A stretch of 64,000 nucleotides of DNA from assembly GCF_900102855.1 (NCBI RefSeq), contig NZ_FMWD01000003.1, positions 376,386 through 440,385 of the forward strand, read 5' to 3'. The translations under genes were made by a program, and so were the position numbers. Shown here piece after piece: positions 26,872-34,878 of the stretch (position 1 is its first letter; each line of letters begins with the position of its first letter). A model generated the notes under the pieces. The model ran no database searches, was not told the origin of the DNA, and saw nothing but the letters and a program-made list of their open reading frames with translations. This DNA comes from Thiohalomonas denitrificans. GTDB lineage: Bacteria > Pseudomonadota > Gammaproteobacteria > Thiohalomonadales > Thiohalomonadaceae.

Positions 26872-28358
26872 TGAGCGGCCTCCTTATCGGTGAGGGGGAG
26901 AATCAGGCGCAGCCGGGCGCCTCCCGATGCACTCTCTTCGACATTGATGCGGCCGCCGTGGTCGCGGGCGGCCGCATGCGCCACGGCCAGACCCAATCCT
27001 GTCCCTTCCCCCACTCGTTTGGTGGTGAAAAACGGCTCGAAGATCTGGGCATGCAACTCCGGGGGGATCCCCGGTCCGTCATCGTCGACCACGTAATGAA
27101 CGGCGTCGGTATATCGTTCCAGGCCGACCCGGACGGTTGTGCGGGCAACTTGTTGCGCGTTGTTGATGAGATTGCCAAGGGCCTGTTGCAGCCGGATGGA
27201 GTCGACCGCAATCTCAGGCACCTCGGGAGGCTTGTCGAAGACGATACGGATTCCGCGTTCCGCTGCCTCGGAAGCGGCCTGCCTCAGGGCCGTCTGCAGG
27301 GGTTTGTCGGCGGGCATCCGACGGCGGTGCAGAGGGTTGGAACGGCCGAAGTCGAGTAACTGACGGATGATTCGCTCCATGCGGCCCGCTTCCCCCCGGA
27401 TGGTGTGCATTGCCGCGGCTACAGGTTGCGAAAGGTCGTCTTTGCGCAGCAGCCGTTGCGCCTTGCCATCGATGGTACTCAGGGGGCTGCCCAGTTCATG
27501 GGCAACACCTGCGGCAAGCTGCCCGACTGCGGCCATTTTTTCCGACTGGTGCAGGCGTTCTTCCAGTTCGGCCTCGCGCTGCTGCTGTTCGGAGAGCTCT
27601 TTGCGGGAGAGGAGAATGGCACTGGCCATCCGATTGACTGCAGCCGCGAGCATTCGGAGTTCCCGTGGACCGCGCAGCGGTAGCCGGTGGTTCAAATCAC
27701 CGTTGCGGATACGGCCCAAACCGTCTTCGATGGCGGAAAGGTGGCGGCCCACCGTCCAGCGGTGCCCGAAGAAAATGATCAGCACCAGAGAGAAGCCGGA
27801 GAGGGCCACCACGGTGAGTGTATGGGTGCGAACAGACTGGATGTAGCTGTCAAAGTCGCTACCGTGGCGGGTGACCTGCAGTAATCCGGCGATGCGTCCG
27901 CCGCTGTCGGGCAGCGGCACAAAATAGGAAAAAACCTCTTCACTTCCCGCTTGTCGGAACTCGCCCTGGGTCTCCCCGCGACTGGCAATTCGGGCGGCCC
28001 GGTCGGTGCCGATCGGGGCATCCCGGGTTCCGCTCCTGGCGAGCGGATGACCATCGCGATCGTACACGTAGACGCCAAAGACCCTATCGATGCTGAAGGC
28101 CGAATCCAGGGCGCGCTGGACGGTGCGCTCATATCCCCGTTCCAGAGCATGGCTGAGCGGGAGACGGATAGCGCGGGCTACCAGTTCAATGTCCTCCTGC
28201 ATGCGCGATTCTGTGCGTTCCTCGAGGTAGTCGACGCTGTACCAGGCGGTCATCGCCGTTGCGGTAAGGAAGGGGAGTAGTACGGCCCCGACCAGCGCGG
28301 CACGCAGTGATACGATGCCGGAGCGGGGCATCGGAATAATGGTCTTAAATTGGCGCAT
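26868..28358 (-). CDS. Membrane sensor histidine kinase
   Basis: A 496-residue kinase partnering the response regulator. First membrane helix about residues 17-38, periplasmic sensing domain about 40-178, second helix 179-198, HAMP 200-255, HisKA with VAHELGSPL and phospho-acceptor His 287, and HATPase with NLINNAQQVA, DDGPGIP and GTGLGLAVAHAA. The signal is unknown. The ATG at 28358 lacks a clear ribosome-binding site, and an ATG nine codons later is possible. The general build resembles ZraS/AtoS-type kinases. Confidence 0.9.
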   Translation of the reverse strand: MRQFKTIIPMPRSGIVSLRAALVGAVLLPFLTATAMTAWYSVDYLEERTESRMQEDIELVARAIRLPLSHALERGYERTVQRALDSAFSIDRVFGVYVYDRDGHPLARSGTRDAPIGTDRAARIASRGETQGEFRQAGSEEVFSYFVPLPDSGGRIAGLLQVTRHGSDFDSYIQSVRTHTLTVVALSGFSLVLIIFFGHRWTVGRHLSAIEDGLGRIRNGDLNHRLPLRGPRELRMLAAAVNRMASAILLSRKELSEQQQREAELEERLHQSEKMAAVGQLAAGVAHELGSPLSTIDGKAQRLLRKDDLSQPVAAAMHTIRGEAGRMERIIRQLLDFGRSNPLHRRRMPADKPLQTALRQAASEAAERGIRIVFDKPPEVPEIAVDSIRLQQALGNLINNAQQVARTTVRVGLERYTDAVHYVVDDDGPGIPPELHAQIFEPFFTTKRVGEGTGLGLAVAHAAARDHGGRINVEESASGGARLRLILPLTDKEAAQ

Positions 28359-28534
28359 GGGTCATATTGATACAAGTTTTTTGGTAGTCAATGCAAGCCT
28401 GGATCCCGCTTTGAAGGGACGCCGGTCCGCCTTAGCGCTCTGTCGCCTGACTGGTATAACCATTGCACAGGTTCAGACCATGGAAGCGGATGTCCCGTTA
28501 CCCTGAATAACGCAAACAACGTACCGGAGTGGCT

Positions 28535-28882
28535 ATGCGCCAGCTAATTGGAGCGATTTTGATGGTGATTCTCTCGGGCGGCGTGCAGGCTGCATGCCTG
28601 CACGTTACCGAGAACGGCTTCGAGGTGGATGAGCGTGAGGTTGCCTCCTCCGTCTCCTGGCATGCCGTCATCGAAAATGAGTGCGAAGTTCCTTACGATG
28701 CCGATCTAACCGTTGTTTTCAACGACGAAGAGGGAGAACATCTCTATGATGTCCAGGACCTGGTAACGGTTGGCCGGGGTGAGGCCGTTGAAGCAGGCAA
28801 GAAAATCTACATGCCGAGCCAATATCTTCCCCGCATAGCAGAAGTGGATATCAGCATCGAGGAGCGTGAGCGCCCGTTCTGA
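28535..28882 (+). CDS. Small exported protein of unknown function
   Basis: A 115-residue protein with a signal peptide (MRQLIGAILMVILSGGVQA). The mature part, about 95 residues, is predicted beta-rich and acidic, with two Cys (in AACLHV and ENECEV) that could form a disulfide. The ATG at 28535 follows GGAG and is preferred over GTG two codons upstream. Divergent from the kinase gene. No family recognised. Confidence 0.65.
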   Translation: MRQLIGAILMVILSGGVQAACLHVTENGFEVDEREVASSVSWHAVIENECEVPYDADLTVVFNDEEGEHLYDVQDLVTVGRGEAVEAGKKIYMPSQYLPRIAEVDISIEERERPF

Positions 28883-29067
28883 CCAAGGTACGGATTCACT
28901 CGCCTGAAGGTCTCCAGCATTTCACTTCTGAATCCCTGACCCGAGCATTCTTCAATCCCGGTCCTCGAGGGTAGCCACTCCCGGCTGCCGGAAGGGGTTC
29001 CCGGACCACCAAGCATGTAACAGTGCACTAGACTTCCGGTGAACCGCATTCGGAAAAGGAGGTCCGG

Positions 29068-29622
29068 GTGAAGTATCTGACGGGAGCGGTTGTCCTTTTG
29101 CTGGTTCAGGTGCTGGTCGGGCTGGGGCTGCTCTATTCCGGCATCATAAGCGTTGCCGCCAGCGAGCCACATTCGTCACTGGTACGTTGGGTCCTGGACA
29201 CCGGCAAGGAGCGGTCGATTCGCAACCACGCCAAGGGGCTGCGACCTCCCGGTCTGGAGCTGGCGGGGCAGGCAGAGGAGGGATTTCTCGCGTACAACCA
29301 GATGTGCGTGATTTGCCATGGTGCACCAGGCGTGGAGCGTTCGGAGCTTGGCAAGGGACTCCGTCCCACCGGACCGGATCTGTCGGAAAGCGTCCGTCAC
29401 AGGAAACCGGAAGAGCTCTTCTGGACGGTCAAGCACGGGATCAAGTTCACCGGGATGCCGGCCTGGGGCGAGACCCACAGCGATGAGGAGCTGTGGGCGA
29501 TCGTCGCCTTTATCGATCAGCTACCATCCCTCTCTCCGGATGAGTATCGCCAACTCGTGCGTAATGCCGCAGAAGGGGGAGCGGAACATGGACACGACTC
29601 CGTTCAGGAGAGCGCTCCGTGA
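29068..29622 (+). CDS. Membrane-anchored cytochrome c
   Basis: A 184-residue monohaem cytochrome c: an N-terminal helix (residues 5-28, probably uncleaved anchor), then a haem site CVICH (Cys 80, Cys 83, His 84) and a likely axial Met in FTGMPAWG. It belongs to the small class I/cbb3-type domain group that carries electrons in the periplasm. The start is GTG after AGGAGGTCC. It leads an operon with CtaG and SCO, so it probably serves or helps assemble a haem-copper oxidase. Confidence 0.85.
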   Translation: MKYLTGAVVLLLVQVLVGLGLLYSGIISVAASEPHSSLVRWVLDTGKERSIRNHAKGLRPPGLELAGQAEEGFLAYNQMCVICHGAPGVERSELGKGLRPTGPDLSESVRHRKPEELFWTVKHGIKFTGMPAWGETHSDEELWAIVAFIDQLPSLSPDEYRQLVRNAAEGGAEHGHDSVQESAP

Positions 29623-29717
29623 ACCTCTGGGGCAGTGTGACCGCGGCCGTATTCGCTGCCGCGGTAATCCTTTCGGGTCTGGTGGGACGGCGAATTCATT
29701 TATGTGCCGGCAAATAA
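29619..29717 (+). CDS. Possible 32-residue single-helix membrane peptide
   Basis: GTG at 29619 overlaps the cytochrome stop (GTGA) and opens a 32-codon frame encoding MNLWGSVTAAVFAAAVILSG then a basic turn, one membrane helix. It ends 16 bp into the next small gene. The overlap suggests coupled translation, but nothing beyond hydrophobicity supports it. Confidence 0.35.
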   Translation: MNLWGSVTAAVFAAAVILSGLVGRRIHLCAGK

Positions 29718-29932
29718 CCAACCTGGCGGCGGTCGGGGGGATCGTCGGTGCACTACTGCTTGGCATCGTCGGTTTCACTGTCGCCAGCGGCTGGGCGCCG
29801 CTGCCGTATCTGGGCCAGTTCGCAGCGGCAGGGACTTCGCTTGCCGTATTCGCCGCCGCAGGTATCGGGTTTTCGATCGGCGCCCTGATCGGTGCCCTCG
29901 TTGCGGTGGTGCGACTGCCGCGGCGCGTGTAG
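29702..29932 (+). CDS. Small two-helix membrane protein
   Basis: A 76-residue, Gly/Ala-rich protein with two predicted membrane helices (LAAVGGIVGALLLGIVGFTV and a C-terminal IGFSIGALIGALVAVVRL) ending in basic residues. Between cytochrome c and ctaG it may be a small accessory of oxidase assembly. No family recognised; the ATG lacks a strong ribosome-binding site. Confidence 0.5.
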   Translation: MCRQITNLAAVGGIVGALLLGIVGFTVASGWAPLPYLGQFAAAGTSLAVFAAAGIGFSIGALIGALVAVVRLPRRV

Positions 29933-29998
29933 CACCACTGAGGCCTCACCGTTAATCGCCGCGCCCCAAGTACGCCTGAAGCGCATGGATAGCCGACC

Positions 29999-30904
29999 AT
30001 GGACGGTTTTATCGAACTGCTGTTTCCCTGGGAGACCTCGCCACTGATTCTGGTGGGAACCGGGGGCGCGGTTCTGATGTACGGCATCGGTTTGGCCAGG
30101 GGGGGATCACCCGGACGCTGGCGGGCGATCAGTTTTGTTGCGGGCGTGGCTCTGTTCTACGCAGTGACGCAGACCCACTTTGATTACTATTCCCAATACC
30201 TCTTCTTTGCTCATCGCGGCCAGCACCTGGTGCTGCATCACCTGGCCCCTTTTCTGGTTGCGCTGTCGGCACCGGGGCCGGTGCTGGCGGCTGCGCTTCC
30301 GGGTTGGCGTATATCCAGCAGTGCGCTTCGGCGCGCCAAACACTCCGTGGCGAAGCTCTATCGAGGTTTCCAGAACCCGTGGCTGGCCGGCATGCTGTTT
30401 GTCGGCCTCATTGCATTCTGGCTGATACCGGACATTCATTTCGACGCCATGCTGAGCCGCCGTCTCTACTGGATCATGAACTGGAGCATGGCCCTGGATG
30501 GACTGCTGTTCTGGTGGCTGGTCTTTGCCCGCAATCCTGCCGGCGCGACACCCCATCTGACCTTCGGTAGTCGCGTATTGCTGCTGATGTTGATTATTCC
30601 GCCGCAAATGCTGATCGGCGCTACTCTCGCGTTTAGCGAACAGTCGCTGTTTGACGTATACGATGTGTGCGGGCGGGCGTTTCCGATTGCGCCCATGGAC
30701 GATCAGCAGCTGGGCGGACTGATCACCTGGATACCGGCGGTGATGATGAGCATGGCAGGAGTGTTGATTCTTCTGGTCCGGCAGTTGGGCGACTTTTCGG
30801 ACGAAAGGCCCGGCAAGGACGAGCCCGGGGCACCCTGCCGAATTCGTCACGGGGACCACGGAGAGCACCGGGATCACGGAGTGCAAGGGGGAAAGCGATG
30901 GTGA
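29999..30904 (+). CDS. ctaG: Cytochrome c oxidase assembly factor CtaG (caa3 type)
   Basis: Polytopic inner-membrane protein of about 301 residues with seven predicted helices and the conserved HLVLHHLAPFLVAL and MNWSMALDGLLFWW segments of the caa3_CtaG family, needed for copper-containing oxidase maturation in Bacillus. The normal fold ends near residue 275. The last ~20 residues (RHGDHGEHRDHGVQGG) are encoded by a 9-bp-periodic intergenic repeat and are probably an acquired tail. The end overlaps the SCO start by 7 bp. Confidence 0.85.
   Translation: MDGFIELLFPWETSPLILVGTGGAVLMYGIGLARGGSPGRWRAISFVAGVALFYAVTQTHFDYYSQYLFFAHRGQHLVLHHLAPFLVALSAPGPVLAAALPGWRISSSALRRAKHSVAKLYRGFQNPWLAGMLFVGLIAFWLIPDIHFDAMLSRRLYWIMNWSMALDGLLFWWLVFARNPAGATPHLTFGSRVLLLMLIIPPQMLIGATLAFSEQSLFDVYDVCGRAFPIAPMDDQQLGGLITWIPAVMMSMAGVLILLVRQLGDFSDERPGKDEPGAPCRIRHGDHGEHRDHGVQGGKRW
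30848..30882 (+). repeat. 9-bp-periodic CACGGGGAC repeat inside the ctaG 3' end
   Basis: Four 9-bp units (CACGGGGAC, CACGGAGAG, CACCGGGAT, CACGGAGTG) in frame with ctaG, each giving an H-G/R-D/E triplet. The same sequence type forms intergenic stems at many sites in the right third of the window. Confidence 0.75.
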
Positions 30905-31551
30905 AAGAGGTACCAGGGACGGAGGCTTGCCAGCCGCCGATCCCACAGCGGGGATACGCCCGTTCGGAGTGGCGGTACGGTATTCTTCGGCTGTGTACCG
31001 TGTTGCTGATGTTCCTTGGGACCAGCTGCATCAATGAGGCCTGGCAGACCAAGGATATCTCCGGACTGATGCCACCGCTCGAGTTGCAGTTAACGGCTGC
31101 CGACGGGGAGGATTTGTCGGAGGCGGACCTGCAAGGACGGGTCGTGCTACTGGTTTTCGGTTATGCGTCCTGCCCCGATATCTGCCCAACCAACCTGGCC
31201 CAACTCGCCGCGCTCAAGCGGCACCTGCCCGCGAGCCGGGCCGAAGCGGTACAGATACTCTTCGTGTCGGTCGACCCGCAGCGGGATACCCCGAACCAGC
31301 TCGCCGCGTTTACCGACTATTTCGACGCAGATATCATCGGTGCAACCGGAACGCCGGATCGACTGCGGGCGCTGAGCCGCCGCTATCGCACCACCTTCAG
31401 TTATGGTGAGGCCGATGCGGACGGCTTTTACGAAGTGATCCACTCGAGCGGTGTCTACGTCTTCGATCCAAACGGCGAGGTGCGCCTCCTGTTTCGACCG
31501 AGTGATACGGTCGAGCAGATGGCGGCCGATCTCACCAGGCTGCTGAAGTGA
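30898..31551 (+). CDS. SCO1/SenC copper chaperone, lipoprotein
   Basis: A 217-residue thioredoxin-fold protein. A signal helix (LRLCTVLLMFLGTSC) ends in a lipobox Cys, so it is probably lipid-anchored on the periplasmic side. Copper ligands are CPDIC and the distant conserved His in EVIHSSG. SCO proteins deliver copper to the CuA site of cytochrome oxidase. The ATG at 30898 is chosen because family sequence and signal start after it; it overlaps ctaG. Last gene of the oxidase-assembly operon. Confidence 0.88.
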   Translation: MVKEVPGTEACQPPIPQRGYARSEWRYGILRLCTVLLMFLGTSCINEAWQTKDISGLMPPLELQLTAADGEDLSEADLQGRVVLLVFGYASCPDICPTNLAQLAALKRHLPASRAEAVQILFVSVDPQRDTPNQLAAFTDYFDADIIGATGTPDRLRALSRRYRTTFSYGEADADGFYEVIHSSGVYVFDPNGEVRLLFRPSDTVEQMAADLTRLLK

Positions 31552-31735
31552 TTTGTGCGGACGCGGATGTGGCAGGGAGATGCCGGATTGAATGGCGATG
31601 GATTCGCCCGAGACCTTAACGATACATCCCGAATCGCGGAGCTTTGAGGAATGGGAGTTCAAGAGGGGGATGGAGTGGGGGCTCGACCGCTGCCTGCATA
31701 CAGCCCCGGCCGTGCCCCCATACACTCTTGGCAGC

Positions 31736-32254
31736 TTATGACTTCTTGGGAGCAGCCTTCTTTCTACTGGAGTTCTTCTTCTTTGCGGTACTCGCTTTCT
31801 TGCGGGTAGCAGCGGCTTTCTTCTCGTACTCCCGCAGTGCTTTGGTCACTTCGCGTTGACGCTGTTGTTCCAGCTTGCTTTCAACCTTGCGCACCGTGTC
31901 GAGCCGGCCCTTGGCAATACGGAGTTCCTGTGCCGCCTGCTTCGCGGCTGCCTTGGCTTTCTGAACTTCCGCCTGGCGCGACTGAACGGCGTTGCGGGCG
32001 TTGACGACGCTGGCTTGCTTGGGTGTCTTCGCCTTGGCACGAGCCGTTTCCAGACGGGCTTTCACGTTGCCCAGCATCTGTTCGGCTTTCTCGCGTTGAC
32101 GTTCGGCCTGGTCAGCCGTTTTTTCAGCGGCGTTATACGCCTGTTGGGCCTGTGTCATTTCAGCCGATGTGGAAACAGCCGGCGCGGCCTTGCGTTTCGG
32201 TGCAACCGTTTTCTTTGCGACCGCTCTCTTTGCACTCTTTTTCTTTGCTGCCAT
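31736..32254 (-). CDS. Lysine/alanine-rich histone H1-like protein
   Basis: A 172-residue, strongly basic, low-complexity protein. The N-terminus (AAKKKSAKRAVAKK) and C-terminus (KKKNSSRKKAAPKKS) are histone H1/AlgP-like basic tails. The middle (about residues 33-145) is a long heptad-like coiled coil rich in Ala, Glu, Gln and Lys. Such proteins bind DNA non-specifically, but the coiled-coil middle is unusual for simple H1-like tails. A promoter-like sequence lies 20-50 bp upstream. Confidence 0.7.
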   Translation of the reverse strand: MAAKKKSAKRAVAKKTVAPKRKAAPAVSTSAEMTQAQQAYNAAEKTADQAERQREKAEQMLGNVKARLETARAKAKTPKQASVVNARNAVQSRQAEVQKAKAAAKQAAQELRIAKGRLDTVRKVESKLEQQRQREVTKALREYEKKAAATRKKASTAKKKNSSRKKAAPKKS

Positions 32255-32612
32255 TGCTTACTCCCTAATCGGTTTTATCATGGGCGTAGTTATTGTGTGA
32301 CAAAAAGCAGGTAAAAAGAAAATTTTTCTTGAATAAAATGCGTTTTTTTGTCTGAAACCGATCCGCAGAAGGAATTATGGCACGCTGAATCCGTTTTTGT
32401 TGATCGAAAAAGGCCGTTGCGTTGATTACGTTGAGTCGAACTGCCTCGCTTTGGCTTCCGGATTTTTAGGCCACTCACGTCCGCCGCTTTCGTTCCCGGG
32501 GAGGTAACGAATCGGCAAAGATTTGTTCACTGAAAGAGATCGATTTATTCCCGGGAAGGGGTTGGCACTCGTTCCGGTGAACGTGATGTGTTCAGAGACA
32601 ACACCAAAGCGT
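32255..32612. other. AT-rich intergenic region
   Basis: About 358 bp with no recognised gene. The part next to the histone-like gene (32290-32370) is markedly A+T-rich compared with the surroundings, with runs of A and T and a small AAGAAA/TTTCTT dyad. It contains the candidate promoter noted separately. Nothing else recognisable up to the zinc permease stop. Confidence 0.65.
32274..32303 (-). promoter_or_regulatory. Candidate sigma-70 promoter of the histone-like gene
   Basis: On the minus strand TTGTCA (-35) is separated by 18 bp from GATAAA (-10), followed by AGGGAG and the ATG. Five of six and four of six consensus bases match. Confidence 0.4.
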
Positions 32613-33413
32613 CTACATCGAACGGAAGTGTCGAGCCATTTCGATCAGGGCCATCAGGATAAAAAGAAGTGCCACCAGGACCGGTCCGAAGGGTTGATCG
32701 AAATAGAGAGCGAGGGCGAAGGCCATCAGGTATCCGAGGGTGCCTGTTACCAGCGCGATGATCAGTGTGCCACGCCAGCTTGGTGCGGTTCGAAAGGCCA
32801 GCCAGGCAGGGAGGAAGACCAGGGCGAATGCGCCCATGAGGCCAATGGTCCCGGTCCCGACCGCCATTCCCAGTGCCGCCAACAGATCAAACGCCAGAGG
32901 CCAACGCCAGGCGAATCGATGCCTCGTGTTGTGTCCGAGAGCGGGGAAAAACTCCGCCCGGATCAGGTATGGCATCAACTTGGGAAGCAGGGCAATGGTC
33001 GACAGCAGGAAAAGTGAAGTGGCCAGCAACTGTGCAGTGCCGGCGAAATAGATTTGCCCTTCGATGAGGGCGTGTCCCATTGAACTGCCAAGGATGGTAT
33101 TGGTGGCCAGCAGCAGGGTGGCACTCCATCCCACCAAAATCATGACGGCGTAAAACGAGTTGCCGCGAAAGCGGCCCAAGGTTTTCAGCAGAGCCCCCGC
33201 GACCGCACCCACCGGCGCCCCGGCCACCGCCGGGATACCGAACGCGAGTCCCGCCAGGGCGCTGGCACCCGAGAGGTGGGCGAGGCCGAGTGCCGCCAGC
33301 CACTCGTTACGCAGGCGCAGCAGTACGCCGACTATCGGAAGCACCGCCGCGAGGATCAGGCCAACCAGGAAGGGGGTCTGAAACAGCGGATCGATCAGCG
33401 CGTCGGGATTCAT
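32613..33413 (-). CDS. Zinc ABC transporter permease (ZnuB-like)
   Basis: A 266-residue integral membrane subunit with about eight predicted helices, of the ABC-3 (ZnuB/MntB) permease family. The ATG at 33413 overlaps the ATPase stop as ATGA, so the upstream in-frame extension is excluded. It forms the translocation path with the ATPase and the solute-binding protein. Zinc is inferred from the operon's Zur-like box and the His-rich porin. Confidence 0.82.
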   Translation of the reverse strand: MNPDALIDPLFQTPFLVGLILAAVLPIVGVLLRLRNEWLAALGLAHLSGASALAGLAFGIPAVAGAPVGAVAGALLKTLGRFRGNSFYAVMILVGWSATLLLATNTILGSSMGHALIEGQIYFAGTAQLLATSLFLLSTIALLPKLMPYLIRAEFFPALGHNTRHRFAWRWPLAFDLLAALGMAVGTGTIGLMGAFALVFLPAWLAFRTAPSWRGTLIIALVTGTLGYLMAFALALYFDQPFGPVLVALLFILMALIEMARHFRSM

Positions 33414-33976
33414 GGGTTCAACTCCAGTACGCGATCGCAAGCCGCTTCCAGAAAATGGCGTTCATGGCTGACGAGGAGGATCGTTCGCAATTTCCATTCC
33501 GCACGCAGGATTTCGGTGAGCAGGTTTTCGCTTTCCGGATCGAGATTGTTGGTGGGTTCATCGAGCAGGATCAGGTCAGCCCGGCCACCGAGTGCTGCCC
33601 AGATGTTCAGTAACTGAAACTGCCCGCCGCTCAACTCATCGATACGCCGCTCGAGCCAAGGTTTGAGCCGCTGGGGGGGCGGCTCCCGGTCGGCTTTGGC
33701 ATAGTGCAGGTACTCCCTGCCGGTGAACGGCATCTCTTCCCTTCGAACGGGACGCTGATTTTGAATAGCCAGGGTGAGCCCCTCCGCCTTGTGGAGCGAG
33801 CCGGAAAAGATCCGGGCGTCGCCGACGAGGGCTTTGAGCAGGGTGGATTTGCCGGATCCATTCGGCCCCCACAGCCCGACTACTTCACCGCGCATGAGGG
33901 TAAAGGAGAGCGGGCCGGAAACCGGCCCGCTGTAGCCCGCCGTCAGTGCTTCCGCCTTGAGCAGCGGCGCGGTCAT
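33410..33976 (-). CDS. Zinc ABC transporter ATPase (ZnuC-like)
   Basis: A 188-residue ATPase with Walker A GPNGSGKST, signature LSGGQ, Walker B LILLDEPT and H-loop VSHE. It is shorter than typical ZnuC (about 250 residues), lacking a C-terminal extension. The ATG at 33976 overlaps the binding-protein stop (ATGA). Energises import through the permease. Confidence 0.85.
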   Translation of the reverse strand: MTAPLLKAEALTAGYSGPVSGPLSFTLMRGEVVGLWGPNGSGKSTLLKALVGDARIFSGSLHKAEGLTLAIQNQRPVRREEMPFTGREYLHYAKADREPPPQRLKPWLERRIDELSGGQFQLLNIWAALGGRADLILLDEPTNNLDPESENLLTEILRAEWKLRTILLVSHERHFLEAACDRVLELNP

Positions 33977-34866
33977 GGGCGGCTCGCCGCCAGTGCCGCT
34001 ACCCACCGATCGATGTGGGCCAGGTAACCCTCGCCGTCCGCTTCCAAAGGCGGCTCGGTGGAGAGCGTAATCCGTTCCCATCCCAGGGTCTGTGCCAGCT
34101 GCTGGGGGGCACGGGACGAGTAGTAGGGGGCATGGATCACCACCCCGTCACGTCCCGAAAGGCGGTCCACCAGCGTGCGGATATGCCGGGCCGTTGGGGG
34201 AAGGCCGGGCACCGGCTCGATGTAGCCCAGTACCGGGACAACCAGGCGGGGGAACAGGGAATCGGCATCCTTGTGATAGAGCAGGGCGCCGGGTGCATCG
34301 GCAACGGCGGCCTCCCATTTCGGCAGGCGTTCCTCCACGGCGCGGGCAAACCCCTCGGCCCGCTTGCGGAACGAGTCTGCATGGGCCGGGGCCAGTTTCG
34401 CCAGCCGGCCGGCGAGCGCTTCGGCGATGTCGGCCATGCGCAGCGGGTCCATATAGACGTGGGGATTGCCGGCGGGATGCACATCGCCGTGCGCCCGATC
34501 GGCGGGTGCCCCGGCGTCCTCCAACGGGACCTGGGCCGCGGCTTCGAAGTAGCCGGGTCGGCCCGGCAGGATGCCCGGGTTCGCCGCTTGCCCGATGGCA
34601 ACCGGCAACCAGCCCATCTCCAGTTCTCCGCCGATGGCGACCACCAGATCGGTACGGCGCAGATCCCGGATCATGCTCGGGCGGACCTGAAGGTAATGGA
34701 TGTCCCGATCCGGCGGTGCCAGTATCCTGAGACCGACCTGTTCCGCTCCCACCGCACGCACCAGCGCACCCATGGAGGAGGAGGTGGCGACCACGTTCAG
34801 GGTTTGGGCGTGCGCGCCGCCCAGTATAAACAGGGTCAGAAGGCCCACTATCCAGCGTCTTGCCAT
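33973..34866 (-). CDS. Metal-binding periplasmic protein of the zinc ABC transporter (ZnuA-like)
   Basis: A 297-residue cluster A-I solute-binding protein with a signal peptide (WIVGLLTLFILGGAHA). Three His at positions expected for metal ligands are in DIHYLQ (57), NPHVYMDP (136) and LLYHKD (198), giving a ZnuA/TroA-like site. A long mobile His-rich loop, typical of ZnuA, is nearly absent here (only HGDVH near 126-130). It captures metal in the periplasm for the ABC permease. Confidence 0.83.
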   Translation of the reverse strand: MARRWIVGLLTLFILGGAHAQTLNVVATSSSMGALVRAVGAEQVGLRILAPPDRDIHYLQVRPSMIRDLRRTDLVVAIGGELEMGWLPVAIGQAANPGILPGRPGYFEAAAQVPLEDAGAPADRAHGDVHPAGNPHVYMDPLRMADIAEALAGRLAKLAPAHADSFRKRAEGFARAVEERLPKWEAAVADAPGALLYHKDADSLFPRLVVPVLGYIEPVPGLPPTARHIRTLVDRLSGRDGVVIHAPYYSSRAPQQLAQTLGWERITLSTEPPLEADGEGYLAHIDRWVAALAASRP

Positions 34867-34878
34867 CTGTTCGCCTCC

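Noticed and set aside
27680..27710. GGTTCAAATC resembling a tRNA T-loop
   Set aside because: It lies inside the histidine-kinase gene without acceptor or anticodon stems. No tRNA was found in the window.
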